The notes under the pieces: generated by a model
What the model was told of the DNA's origin: nothing
Databases searched by the model: none
The model's input: the letters and a program-made list of their open reading frames with translations, nothing else
Part shown: positions 52,800-61,506 of the stretch, piece after piece
How positions within the stretch are numbered: position 1 is the stretch's first letter
How the letters are laid out: each line of letters begins with the position of its first letter
NCBI GenBank assembly: GCA_041398745.1
Contig: JAWKUB010000006.1
Location: forward strand, 496,001 to 560,000
Direction: 5' to 3'
Length of the DNA: 64,000 nt
Source of the DNA: JACKHO01 sp041398745
GTDB lineage: Bacteria > Planctomycetota > Planctomycetia > Planctomycetales > Planctomycetaceae
Program-made: the position numbers and the translations under genes

Positions 52800-55763
52800 C
52801 TAGTCACGATTAAACCACGCTGGATCGACACCTGCATTCAGAATGCGTTGAAACTGTTCGTCTTCTGGAACTCGCATTTGCTCCAACAGATTCCAGTAAT
52901 TCTTTATGGCTTTAGTCAGATTGGGATGCCGATATCCCGTTCTACTTCGGATTTCACTGTAGATTTCTACCATTCGCCGCATGAGTGGTTCGGCTTCAGC
53001 TAGCCTTTTCATGTCTTGTAACATGCGGGCCAAGTTGTTGAGATCTCGTGCTAGATCGGGATGATCCCGACGACGAGAGTGCTCACTGATTGTCAGTGCT
53101 CGACGTAACAATGGTTCTGCTTCACCAAACCGTTTCACGGAGTGCAGAAGATACGCGAGGTTGCTAAGATCACGAGCCACATATGGATGTTCATTCCCGA
53201 AGGCACTTTCATCAATTGTCAATGCACGTCGCATCAACGGTTCCGCTTCTTCACTTCGATTCGTCTCTGTCAGCAGGCAAGCCAAATTGCCTAAATCGCG
53301 TGCCACATTAGGGTGTTCGGGCCCCCACGTTGCTTCGTCAGTCGCAAGCGCTCGCCTCAGTAGCGGTTCGGCTTCCGCAAGCTTGTTCGTGGATATCAGT
53401 TGTCGGGCCAAGTTGTTGAGGCAAGTTCCGAATCCATCGTCATCCGTGTCTTCTATCATGTCACAGATCGCGACCGCGCGTCGCATTAATGATTCGGCTT
53501 CACCAAAACGATTTGTGTCATGCAGTAGCAATGCGAGGTTGTTTATGAGTGGTGGGATACGAAAATCCGACTCCCCATATAAAATCTCGGCATCACGAAC
53601 CGCTCTTCGGTGCCATTCTTCGGACTCACGGTATCGTACGCTTGCATGAAGAAACACTCCGAAGCAGCTCATCAGCCGAATGGCAAACTCCTCTTTGAAT
53701 TCACAGTCGGTCACACTTGCCAAAGCTGTGGCGATGTGTGGGGCGAGGGGGTCCCATCGGGGCCATGAGCGGACGTCCTCTGGGGGCGGATCGTCGAAGC
53801 AACAAGCGTTTGCTACCTTCAGCGTGCTGATGATTCGTCGTGTTTGAACTTCGTGTCCAGCATTCCGCCGCGTAATCTCCTGCACCAGGCGATGTACAGA
53901 AAAACCCCGCCAATCCGCTGCTGGCTCCTTCTGCACAAGGGAGTACCTGCGCAAATCGGCGAGGGCAATGCGGACATCTTCTTCGAGGATTTCTTCCCAT
54001 AGTTTGGCAGGTTCCTCTTCGTCGAATACGAATTCTGGAATTGGATCTGGGGCGAACCAGGAGAGGTGTTCGAGGAGCAGTTTTCCGGCGGGCGTGAGTT
54101 GGTCAAAGCTCGTTTGCCAGGTCATGGCCAGTGAAGTGGGATATTGCATGACTTGTTCGTCATGCCATTCCAGGACCTGTTGTCGCTTGCTTTCCCAGCG
54201 CTGCTGGTATTGCTCAAATGAAATTCCCAGTTCCGCGATGTAAGCCCCCACCTGTTCCAGTGCCAGGGCGAGGCCGTCAACGTCCTCGGCGATTTTCAAG
54301 GCGCGTGCTTCGTCGTCAGCCTGTTCATGTCGGAGACCGGCGGTGCGTTCCAGCAAGAAATCGCGGCCATCTTCGGGAGTGAGGACATGGAGCGGCAACG
54401 GCTCAACGGACTTGCTCCATTTTGTGAGTCGCGAGGTAATGACAATTTGACCTCCCGTGAGCTGGGTGACCAGTTTCTCGACCTCTAGCGCGGCTTGTTT
54501 GGTGTCGACGTTGTCGAGAATCAGAAACCAGCCCTTGTACTCCTGCAACCACCGTAACGCGGCAGCGACTCGGGCACTTTGATCAGGCACCTGCTGCGCC
54601 GCTTTGATATCGAGCACCTGCGGTCCAATGAGGTCCGCCAAATTCCGCTGCAGACTTTCCGGTGAATCGGCCGTGACGAAGAGCAACGCAGAGAATTCCT
54701 CCTGATGCTCCCAGGCATACTCGATTGCCGCTCGCGTCTTGCCGACTCCGCCGAGCCCATGAATGGCCTGAGCGGCCAGGACACCGACAGCATGCGTGCT
54801 GCCACTCGACAGTTTGTCCTCCATCAACTTCAGGAACCCTTGCCGACCTTTGAAGAGGGTGCCCATCGACAAATACGGAAGGTTGTTTGGCTTGACCGAC
54901 AGGTCTTCTTTCAGGTAGCCACGTAAATGCTCAAGAATACGCTCGGGCAGAGTGGCAAATAGGACCTGAATCTGAGCTTGGTGTGACTTGTGTAAGTTTA
55001 CAATGCACCGTTTCAACGCGACTAGCAGCTTAGGCAGTTGGTCAAGCTTCTCTTGCGAATGCTCAGCATATTGCTTGAGCGCGTCCAGGCTGCCTAGAAT
55101 TTCGCCGAACATCATGAGTTGCAGGGCAGCGAAGCCCTTGCCGCCGGTGGGACCATTCCCCGCTGATTCTGCCTTTGCAACACCCCACAATGCCTGAGCA
55201 AACCTTTCGTGCAGCCAGGTCGCTGCAAGGGTGAGGGAATTGTCGTCGATGCCCCGTTTCGACTGCGTCGCCACATCGCGGATGAGTTCTTTCCAGATTT
55301 CAGGTGTGAGTGCCCGTCGCTGATGCACGTTCTGTTCGACGTCACGAAAGAAATCAGGCAATTCTGACTCGGTGACTCCCTCAAGTTGCACATTCCAGTC
55401 TGGACGAGCAATGTAGCTTTCCCAGCGCGCTTCCAGTTCATTGGCCAGAATTTTGAGTTGCTCGCGCTGGCCGCTGGTGAGGTTTGCCTGTTGGTCTTCG
55501 ACGAGGGAGCGAATGACACTGGCAGCCGCATGTGCCGCGACCTTGGCGAGGTCACCATTCTTCAGCAAATCGGATTGATTGCGAATGCGTGTCAGCAGGT
55601 CGCTGTGGATGTCCCCGGAAAGAATCCCACCCGAAATCCCACCCGCAAACACCGCAAGTCCTGCGGCAAAGCCACCCGGCACAAGTGTTGCCACGAGCGC
55701 ACCGCCGCCCGCCAGCAGCGTGCACGTGAGCATCCGCGTGAACTTGTCTGAAAGGTCGAACAT
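52800..55763 (-). CDS. NLR-like STAND ATPase: glycine-zipper membrane N-terminus, NB-ARC, TPR array
   Basis: Protein of 987 residues. Residues 11-50 form a hydrophobic, glycine-rich stretch with glycine zipper spacing (G42xxxG46xxxG50) that may insert in a membrane. Residues about 55-290 are helical and unassigned. The NB-ARC ATPase has Walker A GLGGVGKT (336-343), Walker B FLILDNVD (413-420), sensor TSR (443-445), the GLALAL motif (497-502) and the MHD-like VHRLVQE (623-629). About six TPR repeats of 42 residues with NNLAxLL and EAEPLxRRAL patterns fill 700-960. In known NLR-like systems a sensor part triggers ATP-driven oligomerisation of an effector part. Single gene; no toxin, nuclease or mobile-element neighbour. 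Role unproven. Confidence 0.9.
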   Translation of the reverse strand: MFDLSDKFTRMLTCTLLAGGGALVATLVPGGFAAGLAVFAGGISGGILSGDIHSDLLTRIRNQSDLLKNGDLAKVAAHAAASVIRSLVEDQQANLTSGQREQLKILANELEARWESYIARPDWNVQLEGVTESELPDFFRDVEQNVHQRRALTPEIWKELIRDVATQSKRGIDDNSLTLAATWLHERFAQALWGVAKAESAGNGPTGGKGFAALQLMMFGEILGSLDALKQYAEHSQEKLDQLPKLLVALKRCIVNLHKSHQAQIQVLFATLPERILEHLRGYLKEDLSVKPNNLPYLSMGTLFKGRQGFLKLMEDKLSSGSTHAVGVLAAQAIHGLGGVGKTRAAIEYAWEHQEEFSALLFVTADSPESLQRNLADLIGPQVLDIKAAQQVPDQSARVAAALRWLQEYKGWFLILDNVDTKQAALEVEKLVTQLTGGQIVITSRLTKWSKSVEPLPLHVLTPEDGRDFLLERTAGLRHEQADDEARALKIAEDVDGLALALEQVGAYIAELGISFEQYQQRWESKRQQVLEWHDEQVMQYPTSLAMTWQTSFDQLTPAGKLLLEHLSWFAPDPIPEFVFDEEEPAKLWEEILEEDVRIALADLRRYSLVQKEPAADWRGFSVHRLVQEITRRNAGHEVQTRRIISTLKVANACCFDDPPPEDVRSWPRWDPLAPHIATALASVTDCEFKEEFAIRLMSCFGVFLHASVRYRESEEWHRRAVRDAEILYGESDFRIPPLINNLALLLHDTNRFGEAESLMRRAVAICDMIEDTDDDGFGTCLNNLARQLISTNKLAEAEPLLRRALATDEATWGPEHPNVARDLGNLACLLTETNRSEEAEPLMRRALTIDESAFGNEHPYVARDLSNLAYLLHSVKRFGEAEPLLRRALTISEHSRRRDHPDLARDLNNLARMLQDMKRLAEAEPLMRRMVEIYSEIRSRTGYRHPNLTKAIKNYWNLLEQMRVPEDEQFQRILNAGVDPAWFNRD

Positions 55764-55923
55764 ACCCGCACTCCTGCATGAATCTCAAATTCCTGCCGCA
55801 TCTGTCGAAACGATGATTCTGCACCGTTGGATCAACAGTTTGCGACAGAAACTGGAGTTAATCAAGGAGTATGGACAAGTACGCGCATGACACTGTCATA
55901 CACTACCGATAACGTTCGTCACG

Positions 55924-57012
55924 CTATCGAAACAGTTTTGGTGCGACTTCGACAAGGTGCTTACGCCATAAGTCGTAGATGTGCAAACCTTCGGTGGGAT
56001 AGAATTTGTGTTCGACGCCCAGTTTGTCGAGCGTTGCGGAGAGTTCTGCGTTCTTTTCGAAGAAACGGTCCTGCCTGCCGCAGCCGAACCAGAGGAGTTC
56101 GAGTTGCGAATTGAGCTTCGCGGGGTTGCCATCGATCATGGCAATGATGTCCTGCTCCAAATTGTTCGGGTAGGTGCTCATTCCCCCGATGTAAGCGAAG
56201 CGGTCTAGATTGCGCATCCCGATGACAGTGGAGTGTCGTCCACCCATTGAGAATCCAACAATCGCCCGGTGCTTGCGGTCGCTGTTCACGCGAAATCGCT
56301 GTTCGACCTGTGGCATGACTTCGTCGAGCAGATAACGCTCCATTAAGTCGAGGTTGCTGGTTCGATCTGCGAAGTAGGGAACAGCATGGCCCCAGGGCAT
56401 AACCACAATCATGGGTTCTGCCCGTCCTTCTGCGAGCAAATTGTCCATGATGAAATTCGCCGAACCAATTTCCGACCAGTCGGCTTCCGTGCCATTGTTA
56501 CCATGGAGCAGATAAAGCACCGGGTAGGTCTTCGTTGACTCCAGTTCGTAGTATCCCGGTGGCGTATAAACGCGGTAGGAGCGAGTATCACCGAGAACAT
56601 CAGATTTCGCCCGCACAATGGCGACTTCCCCGTGCGGTACGTCGCGTATCTGCCACAGTGCTGGCGGGTTACCAGGGATGTCAACCAGACTGGCAGCCGT
56701 ATGGGCCCGCAGTTTGACGAGAGGATTCACAGGGTCGACGATTTTTGTTCCGTCGACATCGAACATGTAAATTGCCAGTCCGGGATTCAATGGTCCAACA
56801 GTAACGCTCCAGACGCCCTGGTCATTTCGGACCATTGGCTCAGGTTCATCGCCCATCCAGTCACCGGCCAACATCACCTCAGTGGCCTTGGGAGCCTCAA
56901 TACGGAACGTCGCCGTGCCGTCAGTGTGCACCTCCGGCGAAACAATGCGATCTTGTGCCTCTGCGGAAATTGCGGCCAGCATAAGTACGAAGCCTACAGT
57001 TGACAGTTTCAT
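55924..57012 (-). CDS. CE1-type esterase with N-terminal E-set domain, exported
   Basis: Protein of 362 residues from ATG 57012 (GAAGG upstream; frame open to 57048). A signal peptide ends near AEA. Residues about 25-110 look like a CBM48/E-set domain (ATFRIEAPKATEVMLAGDW), common before carbohydrate esterases. The alpha/beta hydrolase has YPVLYLLHGNNG, MIVVMPWGHA and nucleophile Ser 255 in GFSMGG, with the His in EGLHIYDLW. These enzymes remove feruloyl or acetyl groups from plant or algal polysaccharides, or hydrolyse siderophore esters. It lies 60 bases downstream of the DUF1080-esterase gene, probably in the same operon. Confidence 0.88.
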   Translation of the reverse strand: MKLSTVGFVLMLAAISAEAQDRIVSPEVHTDGTATFRIEAPKATEVMLAGDWMGDEPEPMVRNDQGVWSVTVGPLNPGLAIYMFDVDGTKIVDPVNPLVKLRAHTAASLVDIPGNPPALWQIRDVPHGEVAIVRAKSDVLGDTRSYRVYTPPGYYELESTKTYPVLYLLHGNNGTEADWSEIGSANFIMDNLLAEGRAEPMIVVMPWGHAVPYFADRTSNLDLMERYLLDEVMPQVEQRFRVNSDRKHRAIVGFSMGGRHSTVIGMRNLDRFAYIGGMSTYPNNLEQDIIAMIDGNPAKLNSQLELLWFGCGRQDRFFEKNAELSATLDKLGVEHKFYPTEGLHIYDLWRKHLVEVAPKLFR

Positions 57013-57072
57013 GGAGTGCCTTCGATTAGCGATGAAAACGCTTAACAAATAACTGAGGCTGCCTTGCTTCGT

Positions 57073-58680
57073 CTACTCCCCCTTCAGCGTACTCATCAAA
57101 TACTCCATCGTCGTCGCGTGTTTGACATCTTTGGCGTTAGGGTAGACCAGTTCGCAGTCGACTCCGGCTTCGTGGCAGTGTTCCTGGAGTTTGACGCCGA
57201 AGTTGGAGGTGTGGGTGGGGTCTTTCTGGTCTTGTCCCAGTGCTGGTGGGGCTGAGTAGAAGAGGTACACGGGTGGGTCGTCTTTGGAGACGAGCGCGTA
57301 AGGTGAGTACTCGGCAATCCAGGGGAGAATGGTGTCGCGTTTCTGGTAGAACTCTTCGAACTGCGAGAGGCCGCTGGCGGCGTCGCCGGTGAATCCGAAG
57401 GCGTGACCGCCGTAGCGGCTGTTGGGAGTCCAGTCGCGCATTTGCTTGGGGTCGAGCGTGGTTTGTGCTCCATTCACGGCGGCACACATCAGACGGGTAG
57501 ATTGACGTGCGATGGGGTCCTCGCTGTTGGGATCAGCGAGGTCATCATGGAATGCGAGCCACAGGCTGCTGCACGCTCCGGCCGATCCTCCCGACGCGCC
57601 AATTCGATTCGTGTCGATATTCCACTCTTCAGCTTTGCTGCGGACAAACTGCAAAGCGCGAGCGGCGTCGTGAAGCGGTCCTTTGACGGGAGGCACCACA
57701 CCATCAGCGGTGGCTTCCGGGATGAATCGATACTCGACGGAAACGACGGAAATCCCTTCGTCGAGCATGGGCTGCAGCATGTTCGACAGGCCACTCATGC
57801 GGCCACCATTCATCCAGCCACCACCATGAATGAAGAACAGCAGCGGCGTCGGCTTGTCCGACTCGGCCTTCCAGAAGTGCAGGATTTGCTTGAGGTGCGG
57901 TCCGTAGGAGACGTCATAGGCAGCGGGCTCGGGGAGTTGGGGGTGAGCGGCGAGGTAGTTCTCGGCTTCGCGGTCGCCAATTTCCCGGACAAAAATGTTC
58001 CGCCAGCGAATTTCTCCACCGTGCGTCTGCAACATAATGGGACCGCGTTCCGGCAATGGTTGTTCGCGGTCCCAGTAGTTTTCCATGACGGCGCCTTCGA
58101 CAACGGAACGGTTATTGAGCGTCACCCAGGTGCGGGCTCCGATTTGACGGATTTTCAACTGGTTCCATTGTCCGAACGGCTTGTCTGCGATGTACAGAGG
58201 ATCGCGCCCGAGAGTGCCCGGTGTGTTGTTGAAGAGTCCGCCAGAACCCTGGTGCGGTTTACGCGTTGGTCGAGCAGGATCGAACTTCTGGGTGAGGTCC
58301 CAAATCTGAACCTGCGGCGTACCGCGCAGATAAACACCGCTGTCGGCACCGGCGACGGTTTTGTATTCAATCCAGAGTTCAATGTTCCCGAACTCTTCCT
58401 CGGTGGTGGCGTAGGGTCCGTGACCATCGTTCACCAGTTCGCCATTTTCAATCCGCCAGTGGTCGGGGAATTCTGCACGCTGCTGCTTGAGATTCTCTTC
58501 CTTCTTCTCACCAGTCAGCTTAGCGCCGTTGTGAGGATTGAGTCCGTACCAGCCAGTCAGGTCTTCGCCGTTGAACAACGCCCGAAAGCCTTTTGGCGGC
58601 TCCGGCTCGGCAGCATTCGCCATACTAGAGAGGAATGTCAGGGTTGCGGTGAGAGTCAGCAGAAGTGAGGAGCGTCGCAT
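57073..58680 (-). CDS. DUF1080-alpha/beta hydrolase fusion, exported
   Basis: Protein of 535 residues from ATG 58680 (frame open to 58707) with a signal peptide ending near ANA. Residues about 28-235 are a DUF1080 (3-keto-glycoside hydrolase-like) beta domain: GFRALFNGEDLTGWYG, then YLRGTPQVQIWD and GPIMLQTHGGEIRWRNIF. Residues about 255-535 are an alpha/beta hydrolase of the carboxylesterase type with HGGGW (285-289) for the oxyanion hole, Ser 366 in GGSAG, and a C-terminal DVKHATT with the catalytic His. The two are usually separate proteins. The fusion suggests joint deacylation and cleavage of a modified glycan. The CE1 esterase gene follows by 60 bases. Confidence 0.87.
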   Translation of the reverse strand: MRRSSLLLTLTATLTFLSSMANAAEPEPPKGFRALFNGEDLTGWYGLNPHNGAKLTGEKKEENLKQQRAEFPDHWRIENGELVNDGHGPYATTEEEFGNIELWIEYKTVAGADSGVYLRGTPQVQIWDLTQKFDPARPTRKPHQGSGGLFNNTPGTLGRDPLYIADKPFGQWNQLKIRQIGARTWVTLNNRSVVEGAVMENYWDREQPLPERGPIMLQTHGGEIRWRNIFVREIGDREAENYLAAHPQLPEPAAYDVSYGPHLKQILHFWKAESDKPTPLLFFIHGGGWMNGGRMSGLSNMLQPMLDEGISVVSVEYRFIPEATADGVVPPVKGPLHDAARALQFVRSKAEEWNIDTNRIGASGGSAGACSSLWLAFHDDLADPNSEDPIARQSTRLMCAAVNGAQTTLDPKQMRDWTPNSRYGGHAFGFTGDAASGLSQFEEFYQKRDTILPWIAEYSPYALVSKDDPPVYLFYSAPPALGQDQKDPTHTSNFGVKLQEHCHEAGVDCELVYPNAKDVKHATTMEYLMSTLKGE

Positions 58681-58919
58681 GAATGGGTTTCCCGTTCGGT
58701 GGGCCAAGTCGAGGCAGATACCAAAAGTGTTTCAGACGGGCGTTGTGTTCGTCAATCGACTTGGGAATTCGATCCGAATTGACACTCCCCCGGCCGGGCA
58801 TTCAGAATGAGTGTCCGCACCATTTTCCATTTGCCGTGGAGCAATGGTTCGGCAATGTCGTACAATGAAATGCCCCGACCGAATGCAAGAGGCGGGATTG
58901 TTGTTGAGGATAGGTAGCT

Positions 58920-60299
58920 ATGCTGACGTTCACCGGAAGTGGAAAAACAACGACCTGCAACGGATTAACGCGGCGTGACTTTTTACAGGTGGGAGCGCTC
59001 GGCGGCGTCGGATTGACGCTGTCGCAGTATCTTGAAGCTCAGGCCGCCGGTGCCGTGAAGCCCGATCATGACGACCGGGCGTGCATTATGATTTTCAACC
59101 TCGGTGCTCCCAGCCATATTGACTTGTGGGATATGAAGCCGGACGCAGCGGCGGAAATTCGTGGTCCGTTCAAGCCGATTTCCACGGCCGTGGAAGGAAT
59201 TCAGCTTTCTGAGATCCTGCCGGAGCATGCTCGGATCGCAGATAAAATATCATTCGTCCGTTCCTGTTTTCATTCTGGCGCCGCGGTGCACGACGCCGGC
59301 TGGCAAATGCTGCAGACCGGACGACAATTCCGGGGCGGCATTAATACGCCACACGCAGGAGCTGTGACCAGCTTCCTGCGTGGACGCAAAACTGACCTGC
59401 CACCCTTCGTCGTGTTGCCAGAACTCATGGGCCGCGGCGGGGGGAACCTGCCGAACGGTCAGGCGGGAGGATTCCTTGGAAAGGCCAATGATCCTTTCTC
59501 ACTCAACGCCGATCCTTCACAGGAAAACTTCAAAGTCCCCGACCTCTTGCCGCCGCCCGAAATTGGCGAAGTGCGGCTGAACCGCCGTCGCAAAATGCGT
59601 GACATCGTGGACAAAACAGTGAATGACTTCGAAGCGAGCGAGAGTGCGAAACTTCTCAACGGGAACTTCGAAGCCGCGTTTCGCATGATGACCAGTCCGG
59701 AAGCGCGTGATGCATTCGACCTGTCGAAAGAACCGCAGGAAGTTCGCGAACGTTACGGGATGAATCGGTTCGGTCAGTGCTGCCTGCTGTCACGACGACT
59801 CATCGAGGCCGGTGTACGGTTCGTCACTATCAACACCTTCCTGACGGTGTTCAACGAAATCACTTGGGACATTCACGGATCCAAGCCATTTACATCGATT
59901 GCCGGCATGAAGGACATTGTGTGTCCCATGTATGACCGGGCGTACAGCGCCCTGATTGAAGACCTCGACCAGCGTGGGCTGCTGCCCAAGACACTGGTTT
60001 GTAACCTGTCAGAATTCGGACGGACGCCGCGGGTGAATCCCGCTGGCGGTCGCGACCACTGGCCGCAATGTTTCACCACGTACTATGCTGGAGGCGGCGT
60101 CACAGGAGGTCAGGTTGTCGGCGCGAGTGATCCCATTGGCGGCGTCCCTGCTGATCGCCCCTGCGACCCTGGAGATGTGGTCGCCACAATTTTCCACAGC
60201 CTGGGATTCGACCTGCACACCATTCTCCCCGGCCCAGCCGGTCGCCCCTTCCCACTAGTTGATACCGGAAAACGTGAGATTCACGAACTGTTTTCTTAA
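58920..60299 (+). CDS. DUF1501 protein, Tat-exported
   Basis: Protein of 459 residues of the DUF1501 family, plentiful in planctomycetes. A twin-arginine signal, TRRDF, is followed by LQVGALGGVGLTLSQYL, so it is exported folded. The alkaline-phosphatase-like core is recognisable in CIMIFNLGAPSHIDLWDMKP, SFVRSCFHSG and CNLSEFGRTPRVN near the end. The family usually pairs with DUF1549/DUF1553 cytochromes in one operon; none is next to this copy. Function is unknown, thought to be hydrolytic on polysaccharides. Confidence 0.92.
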   Translation: MLTFTGSGKTTTCNGLTRRDFLQVGALGGVGLTLSQYLEAQAAGAVKPDHDDRACIMIFNLGAPSHIDLWDMKPDAAAEIRGPFKPISTAVEGIQLSEILPEHARIADKISFVRSCFHSGAAVHDAGWQMLQTGRQFRGGINTPHAGAVTSFLRGRKTDLPPFVVLPELMGRGGGNLPNGQAGGFLGKANDPFSLNADPSQENFKVPDLLPPPEIGEVRLNRRRKMRDIVDKTVNDFEASESAKLLNGNFEAAFRMMTSPEARDAFDLSKEPQEVRERYGMNRFGQCCLLSRRLIEAGVRFVTINTFLTVFNEITWDIHGSKPFTSIAGMKDIVCPMYDRAYSALIEDLDQRGLLPKTLVCNLSEFGRTPRVNPAGGRDHWPQCFTTYYAGGGVTGGQVVGASDPIGGVPADRPCDPGDVVATIFHSLGFDLHTILPGPAGRPFPLVDTGKREIHELFS

Positions 60300-60325
60300 T
60301 TCGCGACCATTTCGAAACCCGGTGG

Positions 60326-60345
60326 CACAGACATTCCTGTCTGTG
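60326..60345. repeat. Short palindrome after DUF1501 gene
   Basis: A perfect 8-bp stem with a four-base loop (CACAGACA and its complement), followed by TTT. It lies 26 bases after the DUF1501 stop codon. Phrases like this recur between genes in planctomycetes; it may also act as a terminator. Confidence 0.5.
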
Positions 60346-60412
60346 TTTACCCAAGCAGAAAATCACCTTCAGTGAAGTTTTGTGACAGCCTCTAATCCCT
60401 ACGTGAATGGAT

Positions 60413-61408
60413 TTACGATCCCGACGGTGTCCCGCCGAGTATGTGTTCCGCCCAGAGGGCTGCGCCGAGAACTCCGGCGTCGTCCATGAGGGCAGCCGGT
60501 TTCACTGCGAATTTGTCGCGGAACGCGGGCATGGACCGCTTGTTGGCGGACCGGGCCACGCGGTCGACGAAGATTTCCGGCATGGCTTCCACCATGCCGC
60601 CGCCGAGAATGACGACGTCGGGATTCATCAGGTTGACCACGCTGCCAATCGCAATGCCGATGTATCGTGCCGCTTCGCGTACGACGTCTTTGACGCCTTC
60701 ATCTCCTTGTTTGACGGCATTCGCCAGTGCACCGCTCCGGATGTTGGCCAAGTCGGTTCCAGCTTTCTCCAGGAGATACGGTGCATCACCGTGGTAAGCG
60801 GCGCGGGCACATTGAGAGGCGATTGCAAGCCGACTGGCCACCGATTCAAGGCATCCCCGCTGACCGCAGCCGCAGCGTGGACCGTTCGACATCACCTGCA
60901 CGTGGCCAATTTCAAAACAGGATGATCCGTTTGCCCCTTGCAGAATTTCTCCCTGGTAGACACAACCTCCGCCAATTCCTGTCCCACAGAACACGCCAAT
61001 GACGCACCGGGCTCCTTGAGCCGCTCCTTGTCGATATTCTGCGTAAATGCCAGCATCAGCGTCGTTCACGACGGCTACTGGACAGCTGAAGATCGACTCG
61101 AGTCGCTGTTTTACGTTGACGGTTTCCCAGCCCAGATTCGGGGGCTGGAGCAGAATTCCATTGGCCATGTCGACCGGACCGGGACAACCAATGCCGATTC
61201 CGCGGAGCTGCTGGCACGTAATACCGGCATCTTCGATGGCGGCCTGCGTGGTTTCGATGACGCGATCAAGACCACCCGTTGCACCAGATCCCGGCTTAGT
61301 ACGCTTCCGCTCGCGACCAATGACTTTCCAGTTCTCGTCGTATACCTGGGCAAGCATTTTGGTGCCGCCCAAGTCGAATCCGAGCCAGTACTCGCGTTTC
61401 GCTTCCAT
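60413..61408 (-). CDS. ROK-family sugar kinase (glucokinase-like)
   Basis: Protein of 331 residues that should phosphorylate glucose or another hexose with ATP. It has the phosphate loop FDLGGTKML (11-19), the catalytic Asp 116 in VVNDADAG, GVFCGTGIGGGCV, the Glu/His of CFEIGHVQV, and a zinc site (His 169, Cys 179, 181 and 186) in the ROK signature CGCGQRGCLES. VVILGGGM lies near the C-terminus. All catalytic residues are intact and there is no HTH, so it is an enzyme rather than a repressor. It is 98 bases downstream of the NHL protein on the same strand. Confidence 0.93.
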   Translation of the reverse strand: MEAKREYWLGFDLGGTKMLAQVYDENWKVIGRERKRTKPGSGATGGLDRVIETTQAAIEDAGITCQQLRGIGIGCPGPVDMANGILLQPPNLGWETVNVKQRLESIFSCPVAVVNDADAGIYAEYRQGAAQGARCVIGVFCGTGIGGGCVYQGEILQGANGSSCFEIGHVQVMSNGPRCGCGQRGCLESVASRLAIASQCARAAYHGDAPYLLEKAGTDLANIRSGALANAVKQGDEGVKDVVREAARYIGIAIGSVVNLMNPDVVILGGGMVEAMPEIFVDRVARSANKRSMPAFRDKFAVKPAALMDDAGVLGAALWAEHILGGTPSGS

Positions 61409-61506
61409 CTTCTCTGATCCTCAATCATGGCGGCTTGGCAAAAAAGCCAATGGTGAGTTGAATCCGGAAACGCGAGCGCGATGGACCCAAAATTCTCGTG
61501 GTGTCT

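Noticed and set aside
57403..58668. 421-codon plus-strand open frame
   Set aside because: Antisense to the DUF1080-esterase fusion with clear catalytic motifs.
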